NCBI GenBank assembly: GCA_035707805.1
Contig: DASSTS010000023.1
Location: 1 to 46,049 of the forward strand
From: Castellaniella sp035707805
GTDB taxonomy: Bacteria; Pseudomonadota; Gammaproteobacteria; Burkholderiales; Burkholderiaceae_B
Direction: 5' to 3'
DNA: 46,049 nt
Shown: piece by piece, positions 33,537 through 41,761 of the stretch
How the letters are laid out: every line of letters starts with the position of its first letter
Numbering within the stretch: the first letter of the stretch is position 1
Made by a program: the position numbers and the translations under genes
The notes under the pieces: model-generated
The model's database searches: none
The model's input: only the letters and a program-made list of their open reading frames with translations
Told to the model about the DNA's origin: nothing

Positions 33537-33569
33537 AAATAAAAACGCCGTAGCGTGGCCGCTACGGCG
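33537..33569 (-). terminator. Terminator-like hairpin between pal and cpoB
   Basis: On the minus strand a ten-base-pair stem (cgccgtagcg and cgctacggcg, four-base loop) is followed by tttttattt. It lies just after pal, so it probably ends or attenuates the tol-pal transcript before cpoB. Confidence 0.8.
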
Positions 33570-33589
33570 CTGTCGGTGCCAGACGGCGA

Positions 33590-34084
33590 TCAACGCTGGT
33601 AGTTGATGTCCGCGCGACGGTTCTCGGCGTAGTCGGCTTCGGTGTTGCCCAGAGCCTTGGGACGCTCTTTACCGTAGCTGATGGCTTCGATCTGGTTGGC
33701 ATTCACCCCCAGCAGCTTCATCATGCGTGCCACGGCATCCGAACGGCGCTGGCCCAGAGCCAGATTATATTCGGAGCTGCCGCGCGCGTCGGTGTTGCCT
33801 TCGACGCGGACCTTCTGGCCTTGGTGGCTGGTCAGGTAGTTGGCATGCATTTCCACGACGCTGCGGTATTGCTCGGGAACGGTGTAGCTGTCGAAATCGA
33901 AATAGACCGAGCGCTGTTGCGCCAGGGGACTTTGCGGATTGAAGGGATCCATAATCTGCCCGGCGGACGCCGAATCCGAGCCGGCGCCGCCGGCGCCGTT
34001 TTGATCCAGCGGCACGGAGCTGCAAGCTGCCAGGGAGGCAGCGAAAGCGGCAATGGTCAGGGTCCTGGTGATGCGCGAGCTCAT
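33590..34084 (-). CDS. pal: Peptidoglycan-associated lipoprotein Pal
   Basis: The product has 164 residues. The signal carries a lipobox ending in Cys21 (FAASLAACSS). The OmpA-like peptidoglycan-binding domain follows, with VYFDFDSYTVPEQYRSVVEM, VEGNTDARGSSEYNLALGQR and the final ENRRADINYQR. Pal anchors the outer membrane to the cell wall and is positioned by the TolQRA motor through TolB. A ribosome binding site (aaggaca) precedes the start. Confidence 0.97.
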   Translation of the reverse strand: MSSRITRTLTIAAFAASLAACSSVPLDQNGAGGAGSDSASAGQIMDPFNPQSPLAQQRSVYFDFDSYTVPEQYRSVVEMHANYLTSHQGQKVRVEGNTDARGSSEYNLALGQRRSDAVARMMKLLGVNANQIEAISYGKERPKALGNTEADYAENRRADINYQR

Positions 34085-34120
34085 TTAATGTCCTTTAGAA
34101 GAAAGAGTCACACGGAAAAA

Positions 34121-35428
34121 TCAGTTCGTGAAAGGGCCCCAGGCGGGCTCGCGGACCTTGCCATTGAGGACCGATAATGTCTGCCGGACTCTGCCGTCGA
34201 TCGAAGTCACTGCCAGTACGCTGCGCCCGTTCTGAATGGAACTGTAGAGCACTTGCATGCCGTTGGGCGCGTAGCTGGGAGACTGATCGTCCGGACCGTC
34301 CGTCAGCAGTTGCTCGGAACCCGAACTCAAGGACTGGCTTGCAATCCTGAAAGCACCATTTCTACGTGTAACGTACACCAGTTGTTGTCCATCCGGCGAT
34401 ACCCTAGGTGAGATATTGTAACTGCCGGAGAAGGTCAGCCGCTGGGCGTCTCCGCCCCCCGCCGGGACCTTGTAGATCTGTGGGCTGCCGCCCCGGTCGC
34501 TGGTGAATACCAGCGACTGTCCGTCGGGCGTGTAGTAGGGTTCGGTGTCGATCAGCGGCGAGCGCATCACGCGGCGCAGATTCGAGCCGTCGGCGTTGAT
34601 GGTATATATCTGCGAGATGCCATCCATTGAAAGCACGATGGCCAGATGCGATCCGTCGGGCGACCAGGCCGGGGCGCTGTTGTTGCCCTTGTAATTCGAG
34701 ATCGGCTGGCGCTGGGCGTTGGCCAGCGTCTGCACGTAGATCACGGATTTGCCCGATTCGAAGCTCACGTACGCGAGTTTGCTGCCGTCCGGAGACCAGG
34801 TCGGCGAGATGATCGACTGCTTAGAACGCAGCATTACTTGGGGATTCTGCCCGTCGGCGTCAGCAATTTGTAACTCATAACCGTTGCTGGTCTGCAACAC
34901 ATAGGCGATCCGCGTCGAGAACACGCCCCGGACACCGGTGATCTTTTCATAGATGCGGTCCGCGATGCGGTGGGCGATGCGGCGCATTTCCGCCTCGCCG
35001 CCGCTGAAGACGGCGGAGTCGAGTTCGGACTTGCGGACGTTGTCGACCAGCCGGTAGCTGACCGTGTACTGGCCGCCGTTCTGGGCGACCGTGCCGTAGG
35101 CCAGGTAGTCGGCACCACGCGACTGCCAGGAACCGTAGTCCACCGGCGTCTGGACCGTCAGGTTGGCGCCGCCGGCGCTGATCAGCCGGAACTGGCCCGA
35201 GCGGGTCAGGTCGGCGCGGATGACCTCGGGGGCCGAGGTGCCGCTGGCCGCGCCCGAGAAATCGGCGATGGCGATCGGATACTGGGTGGCGCCGACGCCG
35301 GAAATGTCGACGCGCAGCTGCGCGTGGGCGCTGGGGGCCGCGACGGAGGCCAGAGCCAGGCCCAGGCCTGCTGCCATCGCGCGCCGCCACAGGCGCCCGA
35401 TGAAGCCGGAGGCTGTAAATACGGTCAT
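34121..35428 (-). CDS. tolB: Tol-Pal system beta-propeller protein TolB
   Basis: The ATG at 35428 (MTVFTASGF) follows aaggag. An upstream ATG at 35449 is possible but less well placed. The product has 435 residues: a signal peptide ending PSAHAQLRVD, an N-terminal domain (to about residue 170) and a six-bladed propeller with repeated blades such as SPTWSPDGSKLAYVSFESGK and SPRVSPDGQQLVYVTRRNG. TolB cycles between Pal and TolA in the periplasm. It lies 36 bases upstream of pal. Confidence 0.96.
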   Translation of the reverse strand: MTVFTASGFIGRLWRRAMAAGLGLALASVAAPSAHAQLRVDISGVGATQYPIAIADFSGAASGTSAPEVIRADLTRSGQFRLISAGGANLTVQTPVDYGSWQSRGADYLAYGTVAQNGGQYTVSYRLVDNVRKSELDSAVFSGGEAEMRRIAHRIADRIYEKITGVRGVFSTRIAYVLQTSNGYELQIADADGQNPQVMLRSKQSIISPTWSPDGSKLAYVSFESGKSVIYVQTLANAQRQPISNYKGNNSAPAWSPDGSHLAIVLSMDGISQIYTINADGSNLRRVMRSPLIDTEPYYTPDGQSLVFTSDRGGSPQIYKVPAGGGDAQRLTFSGSYNISPRVSPDGQQLVYVTRRNGAFRIASQSLSSGSEQLLTDGPDDQSPSYAPNGMQVLYSSIQNGRSVLAVTSIDGRVRQTLSVLNGKVREPAWGPFTN

Positions 35429-35441
35429 GGTAAGGATCTCC

Positions 35442-36695
35442 TTAGTCATACATGCGGTAATCCACATCAATATACGATGGATACCGTCCGCTGGGCGGTT
35501 TGGGGAAGGGGGAGCAGGCCAGGATGCCCTTGCGCACCGCATCGTCGAAACGCGGGTTCCCGGAGGACCGTGACAGGTCGACCTCCTGGACCTTGCCCGA
35601 GGAATCCAGGCGGGTGCGGAAGCTGGCGGTCGGGTTGCTCGACCCGCTGCGGGGCGGCACGTTGTAGATGACGCCGGGCTGCACGCAGGCGCGCACCTTG
35701 GCGGCATAGCCGTCGTTGCCGCCGCCGCCGCGCTGGTTGTGATCGGCATTGCCGTTGGGAATGCCCGCCGCCTCGTTGGCGGCGCCCCGCATGGCCGCCT
35801 TGAGCGCCTCGCGCTTGGCGGCGGCTTCCTTGGCGGCCTTTTCCTTGGCTGCCTTTTCAGCGGCGGCTTTCTCCGCCGCCGCCTTGGCCGCCTTTTCCTT
35901 GGCCGCCTTTTCGGCGGCGGCCTTCTCGGCGGCTTCCTTGGCGGCTTTTTCCTTGGCTGCCTTGTCAGCCGCGGCTTTCTCGGCAGCCTTGTCGGCAGCC
36001 GCCTTTTCCGCGGCCGCTTTTTCCGCCGCGGCCTTGTCGGCGGCGGCTTTCTCCGCGGCCGCCTTTTCGCGGGCTGCCTTGTCGGCGGCCGCCTTTTCTG
36101 CGGCTTCCTTGGCTGCTTTTTCCTGAGCGGCCTTTTCTTGCGCCGCCTTTTCCGCGGCCGCTTTCTCCGCCGCCGCCTTGGCGGCCTGCGCGGCTTCCTG
36201 TTCGGCCTTGGCCTTGGCGGCCTGCTCCTGCGCCAGGCGTTCGGCTTCCTCGCGGGCCTTGCGTTCCTTGGCCAGCGCGATCTCGGCGTCCGCCTGGGCC
36301 TTGGCGGCGGCCGCGGCACGCGCCTGCGCCTCGGCCAGCTGGGCCTGGCGGGCGGCTTCGGCCTGTCGCGCGGCCTCGGCTTGCGCGGCCTCGGCGGCCT
36401 TTTGCTCGGCCTCGTCGGGCTTGGGCGGCTCGGGTTGGGGCTCGGGCGCTTGTTCTTCGGGCGTCTCGGGGGGAACTTCCTCGGGCTGTTCCTCGGGGGG
36501 CGCCGCCTCGGCGACGGTGCCTTTGGCCCAGAGTTCGACCTGCACGGGCCCGGCATTGTCCGGGGCGGAAGAGAAACCGAACACCATCAGCAGGATCAGC
36601 AGCCCGTGCGCGACCGCGGACAGGATCAGGCCGTTACGGTCGTCCCGCCCCTCGGGCTGTCCCTCGGCGCCGGTAAAACGATCAAACCATGTCAT
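35442..36695 (-). CDS. tolA: Tol-Pal envelope protein TolA
   Basis: The start at 36695 gives MTWFDRFTG. Open sequence upstream is not conserved and overlaps tolR. The product has 417 residues. There is one transmembrane segment (LILSAVAHGLLILLMVFGFS), a Pro/Glu-rich stretch, and then a very long helical domain of Ala/Lys/Glu repeats (about residues 100-315, units such as AAAEKAAADKAAAEKA). A globular C-terminal domain follows (KVRACVQPGVIYNVPPRSGS, then NPRFDDAVRKGILACSPFPK). TolA spans the periplasm and transmits force from TolQR. The repeats make the DNA at 35800-36250 prone to slippage and to long false frames on the other strand. Confidence 0.96.
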   Translation of the reverse strand: MTWFDRFTGAEGQPEGRDDRNGLILSAVAHGLLILLMVFGFSSAPDNAGPVQVELWAKGTVAEAAPPEEQPEEVPPETPEEQAPEPQPEPPKPDEAEQKAAEAAQAEAARQAEAARQAQLAEAQARAAAAAKAQADAEIALAKERKAREEAERLAQEQAAKAKAEQEAAQAAKAAAEKAAAEKAAQEKAAQEKAAKEAAEKAAADKAAREKAAAEKAAADKAAAEKAAAEKAAADKAAEKAAADKAAKEKAAKEAAEKAAAEKAAKEKAAKAAAEKAAAEKAAKEKAAKEAAAKREALKAAMRGAANEAAGIPNGNADHNQRGGGGNDGYAAKVRACVQPGVIYNVPPRSGSSNPTASFRTRLDSSGKVQEVDLSRSSGNPRFDDAVRKGILACSPFPKPPSGRYPSYIDVDYRMYD

Positions 36696-36720
36696 GAGAC
36701 GCGAATCCTGTCCCGGTCCG

Positions 36721-37155
<435 letters not shown>

Positions 37156-37156
37156 C

Positions 37157-37831
37157 TCAGTGCACCTGACGCTGGAGGATGTTCAGGAACTCTTCCACGA
37201 AGCTTTCGAAGCGGATCGACAGCCGGTCGATCTCGTTCGTGTAGCGGTTGTAGGCGAGCACCGCCGGGATGGCGGCGAACAGGCCGATCGCCGTGGCGAT
37301 CAGGGCTTCCGCGATCCCCGGCGCCACCGCCGCCAGCGTCGCCTGCTGCATGGTGGACAAGCCCATGAAGGCGTGCATGATTCCCCAGACCGTGCCCAGC
37401 AGGCCGATGTAGGGGCTGACCGAGCCGGTGGAGGCGAGGAAGTTCAGGTGGGATTCCAGGCTGTCCATCTCGCGCTGGAAGGCGGCCTTCATGGCGCGCC
37501 GCGGCGCGTCCAGCAGACTGTCGCCCCGGCCCGAGGATCGGCGCGCCTTGACGAATTCGGTCATGCCGGCATCGAAGATGCGCGCCAGCGCGCCATGTTC
37601 GTTGCGGCGGCTGGCGATGGCCTGCTGCAGGACGGTCAGGTCGCCGCCTGCCCAGAAATCGTCTTCGAAGCGCCGGGTCTGTTCATCGGCCCGCTTGAGC
37701 GCGGCGCGCTTGCTGAAGATGTAGGTCCAGGACAGGACCGAGGCGCCCAGCAGGATCAGCATGACGATCTGCACGGGGATACTGGCATTGCCAATGAGGG
37801 ACAACAGCGACAAATCGCTCGAGGCTTGCAT
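37157..37831 (-). CDS. tolQ: Tol-Pal motor protein TolQ (ExbB family)
   Basis: The product has 224 residues with three transmembrane helices (VQIVMLILLGASVLSWTYIF; then SVSPYIGLLGTVWGIMHAFM; then IATAIGLFAAIPAVLAYNRY) and the family motif APGIAEALIATA. TolQ is the stator channel of the Tol motor. It begins two bases after ybgC and a base before tolR, in a tight operon. Confidence 0.96.
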   Translation of the reverse strand: MQASSDLSLLSLIGNASIPVQIVMLILLGASVLSWTYIFSKRAALKRADEQTRRFEDDFWAGGDLTVLQQAIASRRNEHGALARIFDAGMTEFVKARRSSGRGDSLLDAPRRAMKAAFQREMDSLESHLNFLASTGSVSPYIGLLGTVWGIMHAFMGLSTMQQATLAAVAPGIAEALIATAIGLFAAIPAVLAYNRYTNEIDRLSIRFESFVEEFLNILQRQVH

Positions 37832-37833
37832 GG

Positions 37834-38259
37834 TTAATGAAGGGCCTTGTTCAAGAGATCCCGGAGGGAGAGGGACAGACGCACGGGTTTGAAGGTCGTG
37901 GCGTGGACGGCGCAGACCTGCACGGTCGCCGTGGCCAGCAGTTCGCCGCCGCGCAGCGCCTGCTGATGAAACATCAGCGTGGAAGCCCGCAAGTCGGCGA
38001 CAGTGGTGCGGATGTCGATCTGATCATCCAGGCGGGCCGGCTGCCGGTAGGCAATGTCCGCATGTCTGACCACAAACATCATCTGTTCCCGAGTTGCTAG
38101 TTCGCGTTGATCGATTCCGAGCGCGCGCAACCATTCCGTGCGGCCGCGCTCGAAAAATTTCAGGTAGTTCGCGTAGTACACGACACCACCGGTATCGGTG
38201 TCCTCGTAATATACGCGAATGGACAGGTCGCCGGAAGCGTTGGGTTGGGCTGCGTTCAT
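37834..38259 (-). CDS. ybgC: Acyl-CoA thioesterase YbgC of the Tol-Pal operon
   Basis: The product has 141 residues from the ATG at 38259. A GTG at 38283 is in frame but lies inside a strong hairpin, so I prefer the ATG. The 4-hydroxybenzoyl-CoA thioesterase pattern is clear: IRVYYEDTDTGGVVYYANYL with the catalytic Asp, then FFERGRTEWLRALG. YbgC is usually the first gene of the operon and links phospholipid or acyl-CoA metabolism to the Tol complex. Confidence 0.94.
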   Translation of the reverse strand: MNAAQPNASGDLSIRVYYEDTDTGGVVYYANYLKFFERGRTEWLRALGIDQRELATREQMMFVVRHADIAYRQPARLDDQIDIRTTVADLRASTLMFHQQALRGGELLATATVQVCAVHATTFKPVRLSLSLRDLLNKALH

Positions 38260-38277
38260 TTTTTCGTTAAGCACGTG

Positions 38278-38323
38278 TGACACGAGCGGGCGGTGCGCGC
38301 CGCACCCCGCCCGAAGCGTGTCA
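38278..38323 (-). terminator. Nested 46-base hairpin between proS and ybgC
   Basis: Outer arms tgacacg (38278-38284) and cgtgtca (38317-38323) enclose an inner GC stem gcgggcgg/ccccgcccg with a short loop. It directly follows the proS stop on the minus strand. There is no T-run, so it is not a classic terminator. It may protect the proS mRNA 3' end, attenuate read-through into ybgC-tol-pal, or act as a bidirectional element. Confidence 0.5.
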
Positions 38324-38333
38324 TCCAGGGCCG

Positions 38334-40067
38334 TCAGAGCGCCTGCAGCGCGTCCAGGATGTGGGCGACGGCCTCGTTGGGGGCGATCTTTCGCGCCTCG
38401 GTATCCCGCCGCGACTGGACTTCCACGATGCCTTCCTTGAGGCCGCGCTCGCCCAGGGTCACCCGCAGCGGCACGCCGATCAGTTCCCAGTCGGCAAACA
38501 TGATGCCGGGCCGAACGTCGCGATCGTCAAGAATGACATCGATCCCCAGCTCGCGCAAGGCCTGGTAGAGCGATTCGGCCGTGTTGCGAACGGTTTCACT
38601 TTTGCCCATCCCGATCGGACACAGGACCACCTCGAACGGCGCCAGCGCGCGCGGCCAGATCATGCCGCGATCGTCGTGGTTCTGCTCGATCGCCGCGGCG
38701 GCGATGCGGCTGATGCCGATGCCGTAGCAGCCCATCTGCAGCAGGGCCGGCTTGCCGTCGGTGCCCAGGTAGGTGGCGTTGAGCGCACGCGAATATTTTT
38801 CACCCAGGAAGAAGACGTGCCCCACCTCGATGCCGCGCTGGATCGCCAGGGCGCCGCCCTGCGGATCCGGGTCGCCGGCCACGACGTTGCGCAGGTCGGC
38901 CACCAGGGCGGGCTCGGGCAGGTCGCGTCCCCAATTCACGCCGGTGAGGTGGTAGCCGGCCTCGTTGGCGCCGCACACGAAGTCGCCCATGTGCGCCACC
39001 GTGCGGTCCGCAATGACCGTCGCGGCATCGGCGGCCAGGCCGACAGGCCCCAGGTAGCCCGGGGCGCAGTGGAACGCCGCCTGGATCTCGGCCTCGCTGG
39101 CCAGCCGGTAGCCGTCCTGCAGGCCCGGCAGCTTGCCCACCTTGATCTCGTTGGTCTCGTGGTCGCCCCGGATCAGCAGCAGCCACAGGCGCGCGGGCCC
39201 GTCCTGCGGGTCGGTCGCCAGTACCACGGCCTTCACGGTCCGGGACAGGGGCAGGCCCAGCTGGTCGGCGACGATTTCGCACTTGGGCGCATCGGGCGTC
39301 GCCCGTTTCGTCATCGTTTCGCGGGCCGGTTCGCGCGCCGGGATCAGGCAGGGCGCGTCGGCCAGCTCGATGTTGGCGGCGTAGTCGGAATCGGGGTTGT
39401 AGACGAGCAGGTCCTCGCCGGTATCGGCAATGACCTGGAACTCATGGCTGCGCGATCCGCCGATGGAGCCGGTGTCGGCCGCCACCGCCCGGAAGGTCAG
39501 GCCCAGCCGCGAGAAGATCCGCTGATAGGCGGCATACATGACGTCGTAGCTGGCCTGCGCCGAGGCCTCGTCCCGGTCGAAGGAGTAGGCGTCCTTCATG
39601 GTGAACTCGCGCCCGCGCATCAGGCCGAAGCGCGGGCGGCGCTCGTCGCGGAACTTGGTCTGGATGTGATAGAAATTCACCGGCAGCTGCCGCCAGCTGT
39701 GGATCTCGTTGCGCGCGATGTCGGTGATCACCTCCTCGGAGGTCGGCTGCAGGACGAAGTCCCGCTGGTGCCGGTCCTTGATGCGCAGCAGCTCGGCGCC
39801 GTACTGCTCCCAGCGGCCGGACTCCTGCCAGAGTTCCGCCGGCTGCACGACCGGCATCAGCAGCTCGATGGCTCCCGCCCGGTTCATTTCCTCGCGGACG
39901 ATGGCCTCGATCTTGCGCAACACCTTGAGGCCCATGGGCATGTAGGTGTAGATGCCGCCCGCGATCTTGCGGATCATGCCGGCGCGCGTCATCAGCTGGT
40001 GGCTGACGACTTCCGCCTCGGCAGGGGCTTCTTTCAGGGTGTTCAGGTGGTACTTGCTGGCGTACAT
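38334..40067 (-). CDS. proS: Prolyl-tRNA synthetase, bacterial type
   Basis: The product has 577 residues, the length of the bacterial form with an editing insert. Class II motifs are seen: IRKIAGGIYTYMPMGLKVLR (motif 1 region), KFRDERRPRFGLMRGREFTM (motif 2) and GCYGIGISRIAAAAIEQNHD (motif 3). The insert (about residues 225-405) includes KAVVLATDPQDG, the domain that clears Ala-tRNAPro. The C-terminal anticodon-binding domain ends the protein. It is divergent from rppH. Confidence 0.97.
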   Translation of the reverse strand: MYASKYHLNTLKEAPAEAEVVSHQLMTRAGMIRKIAGGIYTYMPMGLKVLRKIEAIVREEMNRAGAIELLMPVVQPAELWQESGRWEQYGAELLRIKDRHQRDFVLQPTSEEVITDIARNEIHSWRQLPVNFYHIQTKFRDERRPRFGLMRGREFTMKDAYSFDRDEASAQASYDVMYAAYQRIFSRLGLTFRAVAADTGSIGGSRSHEFQVIADTGEDLLVYNPDSDYAANIELADAPCLIPAREPARETMTKRATPDAPKCEIVADQLGLPLSRTVKAVVLATDPQDGPARLWLLLIRGDHETNEIKVGKLPGLQDGYRLASEAEIQAAFHCAPGYLGPVGLAADAATVIADRTVAHMGDFVCGANEAGYHLTGVNWGRDLPEPALVADLRNVVAGDPDPQGGALAIQRGIEVGHVFFLGEKYSRALNATYLGTDGKPALLQMGCYGIGISRIAAAAIEQNHDDRGMIWPRALAPFEVVLCPIGMGKSETVRNTAESLYQALRELGIDVILDDRDVRPGIMFADWELIGVPLRVTLGERGLKEGIVEVQSRRDTEARKIAPNEAVAHILDALQAL

Positions 40068-40089
40068 GGTAGGGATCCCGCTGGGTACG

Positions 40090-40095
40090 TATAAT
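40090..40095 (+). promoter_or_regulatory. Possible -10 element in the proS-rppH divergent region
   Basis: A perfect tataat lies 40 bases upstream of the rppH ATG, in a 67-base gap that must serve both genes. No good -35 is visible 17 bases upstream, so this is tentative. Confidence 0.3.
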
Positions 40096-40134
40096 CGACG
40101 GTAATTGTATTGAATTCACAACCGAGGTGGCCCC

Positions 40135-40713
40135 ATGTTGGATCGCGAAGGCTACCGCCCCAATGTCGGCATCATTCTCGTGAACCAGAAAAACGAGGTT
40201 TTCTGGGGCAAACGCATCCGGGAGCACGCGTGGCAATTCCCGCAGGGCGGCATCAAGCACGGCGAGACTCCCGTGCAGGCGATGTACCGAGAGCTTCACG
40301 AGGAAACCGGCCTGCGTGCCGAGCATGTCCGCATTCTGGGGCGTACACGAGACTGGCTGCGTTATACCGTGCCAGACCATTATGTCCGCCGCGAACTGCG
40401 GGGTCACTACAAGGGCCAGAAACAGATCTGGTTCCTGTTGCGCATGGTGGGGCGTGACAGCGACGTGTCGCTGCGCGCCTCCGACTCGCCGGAGTTCGAC
40501 GCCTGGCGCTGGAACGCGTACTGGGTGCCGCTGGACGCCGTCATCGAGTTCAAGCGCGAGGTCTACACTCTGGCCCTGAACGAACTCTCCGGCCTGCTGT
40601 TTCGCCGCGGGCGGGAAAATCGCTATTTGCGCCATCGCGGGGCGCGCGGTACCGTACAGGCCGGCCATTCCCCGGCCGTGCCGGGGATCCGCTCGACTCC
40701 GACCACCTCCTGA
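40135..40713 (+). CDS. rppH: RNA pyrophosphohydrolase RppH (Nudix)
   Basis: The product has 192 residues. The Nudix box is complete: GGIKHGETPVQAMYRELHEE followed by TGL. The RppH start is typical (MLDREGYRPNVGIILVNQKN). RppH removes pyrophosphate from triphosphorylated mRNA 5' ends and so starts mRNA decay. The C-terminal tail after residue 160 is Arg/Gly-rich and variable. The gene runs divergently from proS and 15 bases before the next gene. Confidence 0.95.
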   Translation: MLDREGYRPNVGIILVNQKNEVFWGKRIREHAWQFPQGGIKHGETPVQAMYRELHEETGLRAEHVRILGRTRDWLRYTVPDHYVRRELRGHYKGQKQIWFLLRMVGRDSDVSLRASDSPEFDAWRWNAYWVPLDAVIEFKREVYTLALNELSGLLFRRGRENRYLRHRGARGTVQAGHSPAVPGIRSTPTTS

Positions 40714-40728
40714 CACAAGGTAGACCGC

Positions 40729-41130
40729 ATGCTCGAAGATCTCGACGCCTTGTCGCTGCGCATCCAGAAAGTCGTGCAGCTGGCCCAGGGCCTGCAGGCC
40801 GAACGCCGCGCCTTGCAGGCCCGGATCCAGCAGCTCGAACAGGAATGTCAGACGCTCAAGTCCCTGCAGGCCAGCGAGCGCGACGAATTCGCCCGCATGT
40901 CCGAGCGCGCCGCACGCCACGACCAGGAACTCCAGGCGGTCCGCGACGAGACCGCCCAGGCGCGCAGCGCCCTGGAGACCCAGGTCCGCGACCATCAGGC
41001 GCGCAGCGAATCCCTGCAGCAACGCCTGGCGGCCACGCAGGCCGACTATGAACAGCTCTGCTCGGCGGCCACGGGCGCCCAGCGGCAGATCGAACTCATC
41101 CTGGAGCGCCTGCCCGGCGCGGAGGCCTGA
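40729..41130 (+). CDS. Small coiled-coil protein upstream of zapA
   Basis: The product has 133 residues, nearly all predicted coiled coil (LSLRIQKVVQLAQGLQAERR, then QIQQLEQ-like heptads rich in Gln, Glu, Arg and Ala). It has no signal peptide or membrane segment. Its stop is followed three bases later by zapA, so it is probably co-expressed with that division gene. The position and the short helical nature recall ZapB-like or TIGR02449-type proteins, which act at the division ring. No closer identity can be claimed. Confidence 0.85.
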   Translation: MLEDLDALSLRIQKVVQLAQGLQAERRALQARIQQLEQECQTLKSLQASERDEFARMSERAARHDQELQAVRDETAQARSALETQVRDHQARSESLQQRLAATQADYEQLCSAATGAQRQIELILERLPGAEA

Positions 41131-41133
41131 TCC

Positions 41134-41436
41134 ATGGAACGTGTCGATGTCTCCATCCTGGGACGCGATTATTCACTGGCGTGTCCGCCCAACGAAAAGG
41201 ACGCCCTGCTGGCGGCCGTGCGCCAGGTCGACCAGCGCATGCTGGCCATCAAGGGCAGCGGCAAGGTCGTCAGCAACGAACGCATCGCCGTCATGGCCGC
41301 GATCCAGATCGCCAACGAGCTCCTGACCCTGCGCGCGCCCGACGGTCCGCTCAGCCATATTGCCGTGGGCGATTTCAGGGGTAAAATTGATGCCATGAAC
41401 GGTGTGCTCGATCAAGTCCTTGGGGACGCCGTCTGA
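41134..41436 (+). CDS. zapA: Cell division protein ZapA
   Basis: The product has 100 residues with the ZapA start VDVSILGRDYSLACPPNEKD, then LLAAVRQVDQRMLAIKGSGK and ERIAVMAAIQIANELLTLR. ZapA crosslinks FtsZ filaments in the division ring. The 6S RNA gene lies directly downstream, the conserved order in many proteobacteria, which supports both calls. Confidence 0.95.
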   Translation: MERVDVSILGRDYSLACPPNEKDALLAAVRQVDQRMLAIKGSGKVVSNERIAVMAAIQIANELLTLRAPDGPLSHIAVGDFRGKIDAMNGVLDQVLGDAV

Positions 41437-41475
41437 CGGAATTCCCCGGATGCCGCGCGGCATCCGACCCGCTAA

Positions 41476-41650
41476 GTCCCTGCCGTGTTCGTGACTCGGC
41501 CATACATTCCTTGAACCAATGCTAATTGGCATAGGTTGCCGGATTGACAGATGGGAGAGCTGCCTTCATTGGATAGCCCGAAGCCTGACTGATGGCGACC
41601 ACCGTGAACCTCAGGTTCCGGGATGCCGGCCTAGACGGCACAGGTGGGGC
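41476..41650 (+). ncRNA. ssrS: 6S RNA
   Basis: The stretch follows zapA, the usual place of ssrS. The ends can pair: tgccgt (41481-41486) with acggca (41635-41640), and tcggcc with ggcc nearby, closing a long rod of about 175 bases. The middle contains partly paired and open segments around ttgaaccaatgctaattggc and gaacctcaggttccgggatg, as in beta-proteobacterial 6S RNAs. 6S RNA mimics an open promoter and binds sigma-70 RNA polymerase in stationary phase. The exact ends are estimated. Confidence 0.82.
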
Positions 41651-41663
41651 ATTTACAAATGGT

Positions 41664-41693
41664 CCGCCGTGGTAACACGGCGGGCTTTTGTTT
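41664..41693 (+). terminator. Rho-independent terminator after 6S RNA
   Basis: The stem ccgccgtg / cacggcgg with a gtaa loop is followed by gcttttgttt. It ends transcription of ssrS and of any read-through from zapA. Confidence 0.85.
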
Positions 41694-41761
41694 GCCTGCG
41701 TTTTGCAGGTATCCTGCTGTCGTCCGACCGCCCGCCGGGCGGCGCTTGCAGGAATCTTCTC

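Noticed and set aside
31983..33593. 536-codon frame that would fuse cpoB-region sequence to the hydrolase
   Set aside because: The part before 32813 is the shifted frame of cpoB. CpoB itself is clearly coded there, and the hydrolase has its own ATG coupled to the cpoB stop.
35800..36250. Tandem repeat DNA suggesting a satellite or CRISPR-like array
   Set aside because: The repeats encode the Ala/Lys/Glu helix of TolA domain II and are explained by that protein.
34121..36556. 811-codon minus-strand frame beginning in tolA
   Set aside because: Its first part is Arg/Pro/Lys repeats from the shifted frame of the tolA Ala/Lys domain. Only the TolB part from 35428 is real.
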